Source of the DNA: a virus | Direction: 5' to 3' (one strand) | Length of the DNA: 54,199 bases | Virus record (IMG/VR): IMGVR_UViG_3300028569_000044 | Span: 1-54,199 of that record | Shown: positions 8,680 to 15,605 of the stretch, in pieces | How positions within the stretch are numbered: position 1 is the stretch's first letter | Layout of the letters: every line of letters begins with the position of its first letter | Made by a program: the position numbers and the translations under genes | The notes under the pieces: model-generated | The model's input: only the letters and a program-made list of their open reading frames with translations | What the model was told of the DNA's origin: nothing | The model's database searches: none

Positions 8680-8884
8680 ATTTGCTTAGTTTGTTCTTAT
8701 AACGTTGAATGATAATGTGATCTTCATCCATATGATTGTTAGCTTTAACTATTTCTTTACTGAAACGTTCCACTTCATCACATAGATAACGAATATCTTC
8801 ACATAGTTTTGCATCAATTGAAACATTACAATTATTGCTTGTGAATTCTCGTAGTCTACTAATTACTTCTTTGTTAGTCTTCAT
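8666..8884 (-). CDS. Hypothetical helical protein
   Basis: 72 aa, starts MKTNKEVISRLREF. Predicted long helices rich in Glu, Arg and Asn, possibly coiled coil. Overlaps neighbours by 11-14 nt, as is normal in this operon. No family recognised. Confidence 0.68.
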   Translation of the reverse strand: MKTNKEVISRLREFTSNNCNVSIDAKLCEDIRYLCDEVERFSKEIVKANNHMDEDHIIIQRYKNKLSKYESF

Positions 8885-9065
8885 TTGCTGAATAAATTAT
8901 TTTGTCAACTGTAATACCCTTCTTAGAAGATTTGGGACCATATAATGCTCCATATTGATTTCTGCTATTGATGTAAGTGATTAAATCTTTCTTAATAACT
9001 TCAGCATCAAGATCATCAAAATTTGCGGGTAGGTTAACTTTTAAATAATATTTTGGTTTACTCAT
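8874..9065 (-). CDS. Hypothetical protein
   Basis: 63 aa, starts MSKPKYYLKVNLPANFDDL. Beta-strand start, then helix, suggesting a small alpha/beta fold. No recognised family. Sits in the minus-strand small-gene operon. Confidence 0.68.
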   Translation of the reverse strand: MSKPKYYLKVNLPANFDDLDAEVIKKDLITYINSRNQYGALYGPKSSKKGITVDKIIYSANED

Positions 9066-9071
9066 AGAATT

Positions 9072-9269
9072 TTACCAGTGATGTATAATGTTTACGATAA
9101 CAAAAGCGCATGTAATAAAGTTTACCAGAACAATGGTGAACCTCAAGATAAAACTAGCAAGAGCATAATTTACAGGTAGTACAGGCACATCTGGCTTACA
9201 TTCATCTGTAACACCTACACGATGGTCAATTGTTCTTGCTAACGTTAAGAAAAATTTATTGGTCGTCAT
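9072..9269 (-). CDS. Small membrane protein
   Basis: 65 aa from ATG at 9269 (MTTNKFFLTLARTIDHRV). One or two transmembrane helices at the C-terminus (ALASFILRFTIVLVNFITCA and onward). The start lies inside the end of the 32-aa gene at 9256-9354 (14-nt overlap). Confidence 0.66.
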   Translation of the reverse strand: MTTNKFFLTLARTIDHRVGVTDECKPDVPVLPVNYALASFILRFTIVLVNFITCAFVIVNIIHHW

Positions 9270-9354
9270 TTTCGTTGGTAAGAATAAAAAATCCACTAAT
9301 CATTAGTATCAATCCAACAATACACAATACATAATATACTGTATCAACATTCAT
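9256..9354 (-). CDS. Very small membrane protein
   Basis: 32 aa: starts MNVDTVYYVLCIVGLILMIS, one transmembrane helix, ends in a short charged tail (LTNENDDQ). Its ATG overlaps the stop of the 9351-9539 gene (ATGA) and its end overlaps the next start, so it fits the operon exactly. Too short to assign a family. Confidence 0.6.
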   Translation of the reverse strand: MNVDTVYYVLCIVGLILMISGFFILTNENDDQ

Positions 9355-9539
9355 ATAATGAGAAACCTCACAATTTGCAGATCACCATACTCATTCTTTG
9401 TTTCAAGAATTACATCAGGATGAGGCCGGTCACAGCTAAGATATACCTTAGCATTAGGAATATTCAATTCCTTAATCATCTTCTTTTCCACTGCGTTTTT
9501 AACCCAATCAATAATATCTTTTGTGTTTACATTAGCCAT
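9351..9539 (-). CDS. Hypothetical protein
   Basis: 62 aa, starts MANVNTKDIIDWVKNAVEKK. Amphipathic N-terminal helix followed by beta strands (VYLSCDRPHPDVILET). Coupled to the 32-aa membrane gene by ATGA. No known family. Confidence 0.68.
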   Translation of the reverse strand: MANVNTKDIIDWVKNAVEKKMIKELNIPNAKVYLSCDRPHPDVILETKNEYGDLQIVRFLII

Positions 9540-9543
9540 AATT

Positions 9544-9729
9544 TTAATTTCCCATCCAATTGCTTACATTCTCAGGTCCATTTTGCGTATGAATACCCAA
9601 ATACTTTACTTTGGTTAAATTCATAGGCATCTTGATTCGTTTCCAATCCCATAATGATGGCAAATCACTGTCATCATCTGATTCCCATTCAATGTCCAAT
9701 ATAATTCTAGCAGTTTTTGTTTCATTCAT
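9544..9729 (-). CDS. Hypothetical acidic protein, operon head
   Basis: 61 aa from ATG at 9729 (MNETKTARIILDIEWESDDD). Very acidic N-terminal half. It heads the minus-strand operon running to 7432; the promoter at 9736-9763 places its -10 box 6 nt before this ATG, which decides the start over the upstream TTG at 9744. Confidence 0.7.
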   Translation of the reverse strand: MNETKTARIILDIEWESDDDSDLPSLWDWKRIKMPMNLTKVKYLGIHTQNGPENVSNWMGN

Positions 9730-9735
9730 AATTCC

Positions 9736-9763
9736 ATAATACAACGAAAATGATTTAAGTCAA
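9736..9763 (-). promoter_or_regulatory. Sigma70-like promoter for the 9.7-7.4 kb operon
   Basis: TTGACT, 16 nt, TATTAT on the minus strand; the -10 ends 6 nt before the ATG at 9729, predicting an almost leaderless mRNA. Back to back with the plus-strand promoter at 9770-9799. Confidence 0.75.
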
Positions 9764-9769
9764 GATTTT

Positions 9770-9799
9770 TTGACGTTTTATTCTATGACAAACTATTTA
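9770..9799 (+). promoter_or_regulatory. Promoter of the GIY-YIG gene, copy 1
   Basis: TTGACG, 18 nt, TATTTA, 8 nt before the ATG of the MGRK frame at 9808. The same arrangement is kept in the second copy at 13227-13256. It supports translation starting at the MGRK ATG rather than at 9839. Confidence 0.6.
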
Positions 9800-9807
9800 T
9801 TATTGTT

Positions 9808-9963
9808 ATGGGGAGAAAAAAATTAAACAAAACTAAAGATGAATTACTTGAACAACAACGAAATCGTGCAAAAAGATATTATCAACGACACAAGCAAAGA
9901 CTTAACAAAAAATCAATGCAGAAATATTGGGAAAATAAGCGGAATTTACAAAATAGTAAATAA
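9808..9963 (+). CDS. MGRK basic module overlapping the GIY-YIG gene
   Basis: 51 aa, starts MGRKKLNKTKDELL and contains RNRAKRYYQRHKQR and MQKYWENKR. The first ATG after the promoter is this one. Against the copy at 13265, most base changes fall at third positions of this frame (about 12 silent against 3 amino-acid changes, all K/R/E), so this frame, not the GIY-YIG frame, is the constrained one here. At codons AAG CGG a +1 shift would lead into SGIYKI of the nuclease. Confidence 0.68.
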   Translation: MGRKKLNKTKDELLEQQRNRAKRYYQRHKQRLNKKSMQKYWENKRNLQNSK

Positions 9964-10633
9964 AATTGATGGGAAATATTACGTTGGTAGTAGTAAACAT
10001 ATCTATAAAAGATGGAACGCACATGTGCGTTTATTGAATAACAATTGTCATCATAATGATTATTTACAAAATGTTTGGAAAAAGTATGGTAGTAATGCAT
10101 TTGGATTTACAATAGTTGAAGTAACAACTTATGATGAAACATTTTTGATTGAACAAAAGTATTTAGATATAGCAAAGTTGGAACAAGATAAATGTTATAA
10201 TTTAAACTTTGAATCTAAAGGTGGATGTGTAAGTAACTATACAAAAGAAAAAATGAGATTAATCAAAATTAATCATTATAAAAATCCAGAAAATAGAAAA
10301 AAGATAAGTTTAAAATTAAAAGGAATCCCTCTTTCTGAGGAAACAAAGAGAAAAATGAGTATATCAAGAACCGGAGAAAAACATTTTCGTTATGGTAAAA
10401 AACTTACACTTGAACATAAAAATAAATTGAGTGAATCTCATAAAGGCACTAAAAATCCGTGGAGTGATAGAAATATTTATATTTGTTATAATGAATTAAC
10501 AAAAATAAAAGTTACAGGCACACGATATGAACTAAGTAAATTAATGAATTTAAAGCAAGATACCACTAATTATTTAATAAGAAAACAAACTAAAAAAACC
10601 CGTTGTGGATGGGTATTAATTGATCATTCATAA
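9839..10633 (+). CDS. GIY-YIG homing endonuclease with NUMOD repeats
   Basis: 264 codons from ATG at 9839; the recognisable nuclease domain starts at SGIYKIVNKIDGKYYVGSS (about residue 34), with YKRWNAH, KKYGSNAFGF and catalytic-type FLIEQKYLD. NUMOD3-like repeats follow (KISLKLKGIPLSEETKRKMS, GEKHFRYGKK, ESHKGTKNPW), then a C-terminal DNA-binding tail. The 33 codons before SGIY are probably not its real N-terminus (see 9808-9963). Its end overlaps the stop of the DNA ligase C-terminal gene (10624) tail to tail, so the ligase 3' end is the likely homing locus. Confidence 0.85.
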   Translation: MNYLNNNEIVQKDIINDTSKDLTKNQCRNIGKISGIYKIVNKIDGKYYVGSSKHIYKRWNAHVRLLNNNCHHNDYLQNVWKKYGSNAFGFTIVEVTTYDETFLIEQKYLDIAKLEQDKCYNLNFESKGGCVSNYTKEKMRLIKINHYKNPENRKKISLKLKGIPLSEETKRKMSISRTGEKHFRYGKKLTLEHKNKLSESHKGTKNPWSDRNIYICYNELTKIKVTGTRYELSKLMNLKQDTTNYLIRKQTKKTRCGWVLIDHS

Positions 10634-11469
10634 TCACGGATAGTGACCACATATGGGAATCTGGGCACTTCATCTACTGGTGTTAAATTAAAATATTTAA
10701 CTGTAGCTTGTTTACCGATATATTCATTTTTGTTAGAAAGTAATTCTTTTAAGTACGATCTTTGACCCTTAATATTACTATGGAACTCAATATCCTTATG
10801 ATTCTTGAATACCATATGTCCAGCCATACCACTCTTGTTACCTACCCCCTCAACAATGTCAAGAATCTTGAATTCACTATCTTGAAATTCTTTGCGCTTG
10901 AGTAGGTATTTGCTGCGTTTGTTTTCATATGGTCCGTCTGTACGAACCATCTGACCTTCGTAACCTTCGTCAATGTACTTTTCATACAACTCATTTAAAT
11001 GTGTAATCGTGTCCACAAGGTGAGTCGGAACACGACGAACCACATTGTTATTAACAAGATAAGTAGTAATGTCATCATTACGATCACTAAAAGTCTTCTG
11101 TACAATCCAGTCATATACCCAATATTGAATATTCTTTGCACTCTCTGTCAGATCTTCTGGTGTAGGTTTGGTCTTTTTTACCAAACTACAAATAGCATTA
11201 AAGTCATTGGCAAACTTATCAGCATACAACTCACCATCAAGAATTGCATTGGGGAACTTATCAAAGAAAGGTTCTAACGCTTTAAGAACGTGTGGAACTG
11301 AATGAAATTCTTTACCATTTCGGCTAAAAATTCCTTTCTTTGATACAATTGCTCTACAGTTGTGTACCAATACTCCATTTGCAAAAAAGTTGTGGTTGTC
11401 TTGAATTTCTAAATCATATTTGTCAAGACTCTCGATTTTTTTGATTGATTTAATCTTTACAGTTTTCAT
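10624..11469 (-). CDS. Split intein C-part fused to ATP-dependent DNA ligase C-part
   Basis: 281 aa. Residues 1-37 are an intein C-fragment: YDLEIQDNHNFFANGVLVHN ends in the usual His-Asn, then Cys38 is the +1 nucleophile. From Cys38 the protein is ligase: CRAI completes motif I (KLDG + CRA), ILDGELYA, motif III region YWVYDWIV, motif IV EGYEGQMVR, motif V region YLLKRKEFQDSEFKI. Trans-splicing with the product of 12393-13061 would give a 363-aa ligase (119 + 244 residues). Starts 20 nt before the nuclease gene stop at 11450, so it is coupled to it. Without splicing both halves should be inactive, since the active-site lysine is on the other protein. Confidence 0.92.
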   Translation of the reverse strand: MKTVKIKSIKKIESLDKYDLEIQDNHNFFANGVLVHNCRAIVSKKGIFSRNGKEFHSVPHVLKALEPFFDKFPNAILDGELYADKFANDFNAICSLVKKTKPTPEDLTESAKNIQYWVYDWIVQKTFSDRNDDITTYLVNNNVVRRVPTHLVDTITHLNELYEKYIDEGYEGQMVRTDGPYENKRSKYLLKRKEFQDSEFKILDIVEGVGNKSGMAGHMVFKNHKDIEFHSNIKGQRSYLKELLSNKNEYIGKQATVKYFNLTPVDEVPRFPYVVTIRDYE

Positions 11470-12343
11470 CTATTATTCTTTTTATTTTATCAAACTTTTT
11501 TAAAATGTCAAGCTGCCATAAAACTATTACTTTATAGCCAAAATCTTCAATCTGTTTAGTTCTAGCGTTGTCAAATTCCCAAATTTCTTTAACAGTTTTA
11601 GTACCACCCCATTTATAAATTAAATCTGCTGACTTATATATTTTTGGATTTGCGTGCCATTTATCTCCATTTATCTCCAATACTATTTTTTTTGATTCGA
11701 TCAAAATGTCAACTTGTGGCGCATATATTCTATCTAAATAACCATTGTATTTTGTAAATTTATTTTTAACTTCACTTACATAATGTATATTATGTTCTTC
11801 TAAATATTTTTCAATTTTTTTATGAATTTTACTTCTACGCCCATAATTTCTCTCATACCAAGGTAAATTTACAGGAGTATATACTCCATATTTTTCATGC
11901 AATGTTTCTCTACTTTTATTTTTAACATTTTCACATTGAAAAACATTTGACACTCCATATTTTCTTTTTACAGTCCTATTTCTCTTTTTATAACATTTTG
12001 TATTTTTTGATAAAGCATTTTCAGTACCGTACTTTTTAATACAAGTATTTTTATATAAATTTCTTACATTAGGGTTATTTGCTTGTTCTGTTATTGAATT
12101 TGTTTTAATACCATATTCACGACAGAATGAAATAATAGAATCTGCACCTGTTATATATCCCTTTGGTTTTAAAATATTTAAACAGATATAATTAGAACTA
12201 TATTTTTTTTCAAGGACCAATTCAATTAGTAATTCTTTCGTTAAAAACGAACGAATATATAATCGTCTCTTAGGATTTTGAGAAGGCAAATTTAAAATTT
12301 TAATGTCTAATGTTTGATTATTAAATTTTTCTAATTCAGTCAT
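11450..12343 (-). CDS. Vsr-like (EDxHD) homing endonuclease between the ligase halves
   Basis: 297 aa. N-terminal two thirds are basic with short repeats of the type KKYGTENALSK and KYGVYTP, as in DNA-binding parts of free-standing nucleases. The C-terminal domain has VDILIESKKIVLEINGDKWH and the downstream acidic residue of WEFDNARTKQIEDFGYKVIVLW, matching the very-short-patch-repair-like EDxHD homing family. Family knowledge: these nucleases occur between halves of fractured genes that carry split inteins, and cut the unbroken allele. Upstream gap to the N-half is 49 nt; downstream it overlaps the C-half by 20 nt. Confidence 0.88.
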   Translation of the reverse strand: MTELEKFNNQTLDIKILNLPSQNPKRRLYIRSFLTKELLIELVLEKKYSSNYICLNILKPKGYITGADSIISFCREYGIKTNSITEQANNPNVRNLYKNTCIKKYGTENALSKNTKCYKKRNRTVKRKYGVSNVFQCENVKNKSRETLHEKYGVYTPVNLPWYERNYGRRSKIHKKIEKYLEEHNIHYVSEVKNKFTKYNGYLDRIYAPQVDILIESKKIVLEINGDKWHANPKIYKSADLIYKWGGTKTVKEIWEFDNARTKQIEDFGYKVIVLWQLDILKKFDKIKRIIDENCKD

Positions 12344-12392
12344 ATACTAATAAATAGTATATTCAAGATAAATTAGATGGATAATATTAAAT

Positions 12393-13061
12393 TTATTCTA
12401 ACATTAGAACATCGTTTTCTGTTAGTTCATCTACTCTTCGCCAACATTTAAGTCTCGGTAAATAAATTCTATGATTTCCGGTTACTTTAAGAGATTTACC
12501 ATTATTTAAATCAATTTGATGCCATTGGGTTGAAGATTCATTTATATCTACGCCGTTTTTAAATCTTCCAACAATATTTTTATATTCAAAATTATTGTTT
12601 ATTTCATTGAAAGTTTTAACTTTGCACTCAATGTTATTATTCACGATATCACTGATGTATAGTTCTCCAACATCTGTAGAAACAAGTGTATCTTGACTTA
12701 AACACCCATCCAACTTGGGTTGACTATAAATTGGATACTTAAGATCATCCTTATAATCGTCGTAGTTCTTAGCAAGCATTGGCTTGGTAAAGCTGATACC
12801 ATCAATGTCATTAATCTTTTCAAAGTAACCACTTTCTTTCTTTTTCTTCCAAGTGGCTTTGGCTTCTTTTACAGCTTGATCTTCATTGGAAGTAGCATTC
12901 TTTTTGCCGGTATTTTTACCTTCACAAAGTGTCCACTCAGTGATTTGAATAGCTCCATCAAGCTGACCATAATGGGTACGATACTTGTTGCCATCAACTT
13001 CGATGGTCCAAGTTTGAATAGCACCCGTATTTGTACGGGCGAATAACATAGGTAGTTTCAT
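12393..13061 (-). CDS. ATP-dependent DNA ligase N-part (WGR domain) fused to split intein N-part
   Basis: 222 aa. Residues about 1-80 form a WGR-like domain (WTIEVDGNKYRTHYGQLDGA, then KEAKATWKKKKESGY). Ligase proper starts at KPMLAKNY and ends SQPKLDG with adenylation Lys116. Residue 120 onward is an intein N-fragment (103 aa): Cys120 in CLSQDTLVSTDVGELY (block A) and GKSLKVTGNHRIYL (block B with TxxH). The split falls inside ligase motif I, KLDG | CRA. The stop is after LTENDVLMLE. Own promoter at 13072-13100 sets the start at 13061. Confidence 0.92.
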   Translation of the reverse strand: MKLPMLFARTNTGAIQTWTIEVDGNKYRTHYGQLDGAIQITEWTLCEGKNTGKKNATSNEDQAVKEAKATWKKKKESGYFEKINDIDGISFTKPMLAKNYDDYKDDLKYPIYSQPKLDGCLSQDTLVSTDVGELYISDIVNNNIECKVKTFNEINNNFEYKNIVGRFKNGVDINESSTQWHQIDLNNGKSLKVTGNHRIYLPRLKCWRRVDELTENDVLMLE

Positions 13062-13071
13062 ATCTTATATA

Positions 13072-13100
13072 AGATTACCACGGTGCAATAAAAAAGTCAA
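13072..13100 (-). promoter_or_regulatory. Sigma70-like promoter of the ligase/split-intein operon
   Basis: TTGACT, 17 nt, TAATCT on the minus strand with TG one base before the -10 (extended -10). The -10 ends 10 nt before the ATG at 13061. Confidence 0.82.
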
Positions 13101-13101
13101 C

Positions 13102-13209
13102 TCAATTTTTCACAATTTCACCCTTAGCATCACTATACCACACTTCACCCACATTAAATTGCTTGACCACACTTTGACAACCACAACACGGCTTGCTGTT
13201 GGCAAATGT
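13102..13209 (-). pseudogene. Displaced 3' end of a deaminase gene
   Basis: About 35 codons ending in TGA, reading ANSKPCCGCQSVVKQFNVGE then VWYSDAKGEIVKN. It matches the C-terminus of the intact deaminase at 14186-14572 (NSKPCCGCQSVIKQFNVGEV, then WYSTDVGQVIKL) along its whole length. No start remains. The GIY-YIG gene lies exactly between this fragment and the intact gene, so it is a scar of homing. Confidence 0.92.
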
Positions 13210-13226
13210 TTTTATTTAAATATTTT

Positions 13227-13256
13227 TTGACGATTTATTCTATGACAAACTATTTA
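13227..13256 (+). promoter_or_regulatory. Promoter of the GIY-YIG gene, copy 2
   Basis: TTGACG, 18 nt, TATTTA; 8 nt before the ATG of the MGRK frame at 13265. Conserved with the first copy. Confidence 0.6.
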
Positions 13257-13264
13257 TTAATGTT

Positions 13265-13426
13265 ATGGGAAGAAAAAAATTAAACAGAACAAAAGATGAA
13301 CTACTTGAACAACAAAGAAACCGAGCAAAAAAATATTATCAACGACATAAACAAAGACTCAATGAAAAGTCAATGCAAAAATATTGGGAAAATAAGCGGA
13401 ATATACAAAATAATAAACAAGATTGA
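13265..13426 (+). CDS. MGRK basic module overlapping the GIY-YIG gene
   Basis: 53 aa, starts MGRKKLNRTKDELL and includes RNRAKKYYQRHKQR. Differences from the copy at 9808-9963 are mostly silent in this frame. Ends TGA at 13426, about 50 nt inside the GIY-YIG coding region. Same AAG CGG junction to the nuclease frame. Confidence 0.68.
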   Translation: MGRKKLNRTKDELLEQQRNRAKKYYQRHKQRLNEKSMQKYWENKRNIQNNKQD

Positions 13427-14180
13427 CGGTAAATATTATGTCGGAAGTAGTAAAGATATTGTCACGCCTAATATAGGCAGATGGTACATGCACAAATACG
13501 AATTAAATAAAAAAACGCATACAAATGATTATCTCCAAAATGCTTGGAATAAATATGGAGAGGATAGTTTTGAATTTATAATTGTAGAAAAATGTAACCC
13601 CGATCAATTACTAATCGTAGAACAAAAGTATTTGGATGATACTAAAAAAGAACGAAATTTATCTTATAATTTAAGTTTTATTGCTGGTAACATTGAGATG
13701 ACGAATGATGTCAGACAAAAAATCAGTGCAAAATCTCGTGCACGATTAAAAGATAAAACAAAACATCCAAATTACGATGCAAAAATATATAAATTATATA
13801 ATAGAATTACAAACGATACATTTTTAGGTACCAGACAAGATTTTATTTTAAAATACAACGATAAGCATTTTAGTATTAACCATTTAATTTCTGGAAAATT
13901 TCATTCAACCAACGGATGGACATTTGATCCGAATTATGATCTTAAAGGTAATAGGGGTAAAAATTGGACGCAAGAAAGAATAAAATCTGTTAGTGAAAAA
14001 TTTACCGGTAAAAATAATCCATCGTATGATATAACCGTACATAATTTTATCCACGAAGACGGAAGAAAAGAAACCTGTACTAAATACGAATTGTATCACA
14101 AATATAATTTAGATAAAAGTGCTCTTGCCAGAGTTATAAACAGAAAACAAAAACATACAATGTGGTGGAAATTAGAATAA
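13296..14180 (+). CDS. GIY-YIG homing endonuclease
   Basis: 294 codons from ATG at 13296. The nuclease domain begins SGIYKIINKIDGKYYVGSS, followed by GRWYMHKYEL, NKYGEDSFEF and LLIVEQKYLDD. The C-terminal half has DNA-binding modules (DPNYDLKGNRGKNWTQERIK, GKNNPSYDITVHNF, TKYELYHKYNLDKSALARVI). It lies between a broken end of the deaminase gene and the intact deaminase gene, on the opposite strand. The first 33 codons are probably not translated in this frame (see 13265-13426). Confidence 0.85.
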   Translation: MNYLNNKETEQKNIINDINKDSMKSQCKNIGKISGIYKIINKIDGKYYVGSSKDIVTPNIGRWYMHKYELNKKTHTNDYLQNAWNKYGEDSFEFIIVEKCNPDQLLIVEQKYLDDTKKERNLSYNLSFIAGNIEMTNDVRQKISAKSRARLKDKTKHPNYDAKIYKLYNRITNDTFLGTRQDFILKYNDKHFSINHLISGKFHSTNGWTFDPNYDLKGNRGKNWTQERIKSVSEKFTGKNNPSYDITVHNFIHEDGRKETCTKYELYHKYNLDKSALARVINRKQKHTMWWKLE

Positions 14181-14185
14181 TATTA

Positions 14186-14572
14186 TTAAAGTTTAATTAC
14201 TTGGCCAACATCTGTGCTATACCAAACTTCTCCAACATTAAATTGTTTGATTACACTTTGACATCCACAACATGGCTTGCTATTTGCCATCTTATTATTT
14301 CTATTGAATCTAATCACCACCATTTTAAAATCTTTGAGATCCTCCTTGCCGCTCTTCATACACGCATTCAACTCAGCGTGCAAACCAACAAGCTGATGGT
14401 TTTTATAATCATATTCCAAAGTCTTGGGATGACTCTTACAGCTATTTGTACCAATATGAACAATCTTACCGCAACGAATAAGAAAAGCTATGTGACTGCA
14501 CCTATGTTCTAGGTTAAGCGGACACATAGCCTTTGCAATGTCAATAGTACGGTTTAAAATCTTGATGTTCAT
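14186..14572 (-). CDS. Cytidine/dCMP deaminase-like protein
   Basis: 128 aa. The zinc site is visible: GLHAELNAC (His and catalytic Glu) and KPCCGCQSVI (PCxxC). The promoter at 14583-14611 puts the start at ATG 14572 (MNIKILNRTIDI); the upstream ATG at 14584 falls inside the -10 box. Distinct from the canonical dCMP deaminase at 26195-26710; substrate not clear (a free nucleotide/nucleoside or nucleic acid base). Its 3' end has been invaded by a homing gene. Confidence 0.8.
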   Translation of the reverse strand: MNIKILNRTIDIAKAMCPLNLEHRCSHIAFLIRCGKIVHIGTNSCKSHPKTLEYDYKNHQLVGLHAELNACMKSGKEDLKDFKMVVIRFNRNNKMANSKPCCGCQSVIKQFNVGEVWYSTDVGQVIKL

Positions 14573-14582
14573 TACAAGATTC

Positions 14583-14611
14583 ATACTACCAAATACTTTA
14601 TAAAAAGTCAA
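14583..14611 (-). promoter_or_regulatory. Sigma70-like promoter of the deaminase gene
   Basis: TTGACT, 17 nt, TAGTAT; 10 nt before ATG 14572. It rules out the two upstream in-frame starts, which lie inside the promoter. Confidence 0.82.
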
Positions 14612-14615
14612 CAGC

Positions 14616-15347
14616 TTATTTTAAAGCCTCATAATTGTTGATGGGTATATGCTTTTTCGTAAGTAAATCCTGATCAAGTACATCAATAGCCTTCTTTTTA
14701 GACTTATAAAAAGCTCGGGTCAATACACGAAGTTCATAGTCTTCAATATTATAACCCATCTTGATATACTTAACCAATCGTTTCAACGTAACACTTGGAT
14801 AATTAATGCTCTTTGGATTGAACTTCAAATTGTTATTTTGAATCTGGTTCAATACATTTTCTTCAATAACTACATTGTTACCATCATAAGCAATACAACA
14901 TAAATTGATATCAAATGACCTAAATAAATCTTCAATGGTATCAAAATACTTGAAACTCACACACTGAATCTTCCACTCTGTATCCATATAAGACACTACC
15001 ATTGTATGATGCCACTCAGATACAATATAAGTCGTGACACTATACTTAGTAGTTGATAAAGCATTGCTATTTAATTCAAGCAAATACTTATCCAATTGTT
15101 CTTTGTTCTTAAAAAACACATCCACATCACTATCACTCAGTGGTAGTTTACGATAGGTTCTATGTAAAGCACCCCCAGCAATCCAAGGTCCATCTTCATT
15201 ACACTTGGGTAGAATCTCAATCAAATGTTCAAGTACACTACCAGTTGTCAAATGCTTTAGAAAAACATTTAACGGCAGTTTATTTGTTTTAATTGGCACC
15301 ACATATTCAGCTTGTGGCAGTTCTACGAATTTAACATCAGTTGACAT
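14616..15347 (-). CDS. Nucleotidyltransferase-fold protein
   Basis: 243 aa. Contains the pol-beta superfamily core WIAGGALHRTYRKLPLSDSD followed by VDVFF: GG signature, then DxD metal-binding pair (DSDVD). Further downstream CCIAYDGNNVVIEE resembles the third strand of the tRNA nucleotidyltransferase / poly(A) polymerase head domain. A C-terminal helical part (TLKRLVKYIKMGYNIEDYEL) follows. Likely transfers a nucleotide to RNA, protein or a small molecule; target unknown. Confidence 0.75.
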   Translation of the reverse strand: MSTDVKFVELPQAEYVVPIKTNKLPLNVFLKHLTTGSVLEHLIEILPKCNEDGPWIAGGALHRTYRKLPLSDSDVDVFFKNKEQLDKYLLELNSNALSTTKYSVTTYIVSEWHHTMVVSYMDTEWKIQCVSFKYFDTIEDLFRSFDINLCCIAYDGNNVVIEENVLNQIQNNNLKFNPKSINYPSVTLKRLVKYIKMGYNIEDYELRVLTRAFYKSKKKAIDVLDQDLLTKKHIPINNYEALK

Positions 15348-15567
15348 AAATTTTCTTCAATATGTTTGGATAACAATTATCCGGATAATCTTTTGTGTTC
15401 TTTCCACTATCATAACTTAAACATACGCTTTCGTCAAGCACGGGTTCAAATTTACGTTGGGTTTTATAAAACATATTTACACTATTATTCGTACACGTTT
15501 GATAAAAATCACAACGTACACTCATACACATACCCAGATCATTGGTCTTAATACTATACTTTTTCAT
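15337..15567 (-). CDS. Cys-containing hypothetical protein
   Basis: 76 aa, starts MKKYSIKTNDLGMCMSV. Five to six cysteines (RCDFYQTCTN, SVCLSYD, DNCYPN) suggest metal or disulfide stabilisation. Overlaps the nucleotidyltransferase start by 11 nt. A terminator for the gene upstream lies just before it. Confidence 0.65.
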   Translation of the reverse strand: MKKYSIKTNDLGMCMSVRCDFYQTCTNNSVNMFYKTQRKFEPVLDESVCLSYDSGKNTKDYPDNCYPNILKKIYVN

Positions 15568-15574
15568 AAAAATA

Positions 15575-15600
15575 AGGGAGGTACTTTTACATACCTCCCT
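15575..15600 (-). terminator. Rho-independent terminator
   Basis: 9-bp stem AGGGAGGTA / TACCTCCCT, 8-nt loop. T-rich on both sides, so it may work in both directions; on the minus strand it follows the RNA ligase remnant ending at 15606. Confidence 0.85.
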
Positions 15601-15605
15601 TTTTA

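Larger units (their letters stand above)
9766..9997 (+). repeat. Direct repeat, copy 1 (partner 13223-13459)
   Basis: About 230 bp nearly the same in both copies: promoter, MGRK frame and start of the GIY-YIG domain. It shows that the two plus-strand homing genes are recent relatives that copied within or into this genome. Confidence 0.88.
13223..13459 (+). repeat. Direct repeat, copy 2 (partner 9766-9997)
   Basis: Promoter, MGRK frame and first part of the GIY-YIG domain, closely similar to 9766-9997. Copies diverge after GKYYVGSSK, where the nuclease bodies differ in length and sequence. Confidence 0.88.

Noticed and set aside
9839-9937. First 33 codons of the GIY-YIG frame as a real N-terminal domain
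   Set aside because: Silent changes between the copies follow the overlapping MGRK frame instead, so this part of the GIY frame is probably not translated.
12720-13046. 108-codon plus-strand frame opposite the ligase N-half
   Set aside because: Antisense shadow of the WGR-ligase gene; hydrophobic composition arises from the reverse strand of Lys/Asn codons.
14573-14611. Longer deaminase starting at TTG 14611 or ATG 14584
   Set aside because: The TTG is the -35 box and the ATG lies in the -10 box of a good promoter.
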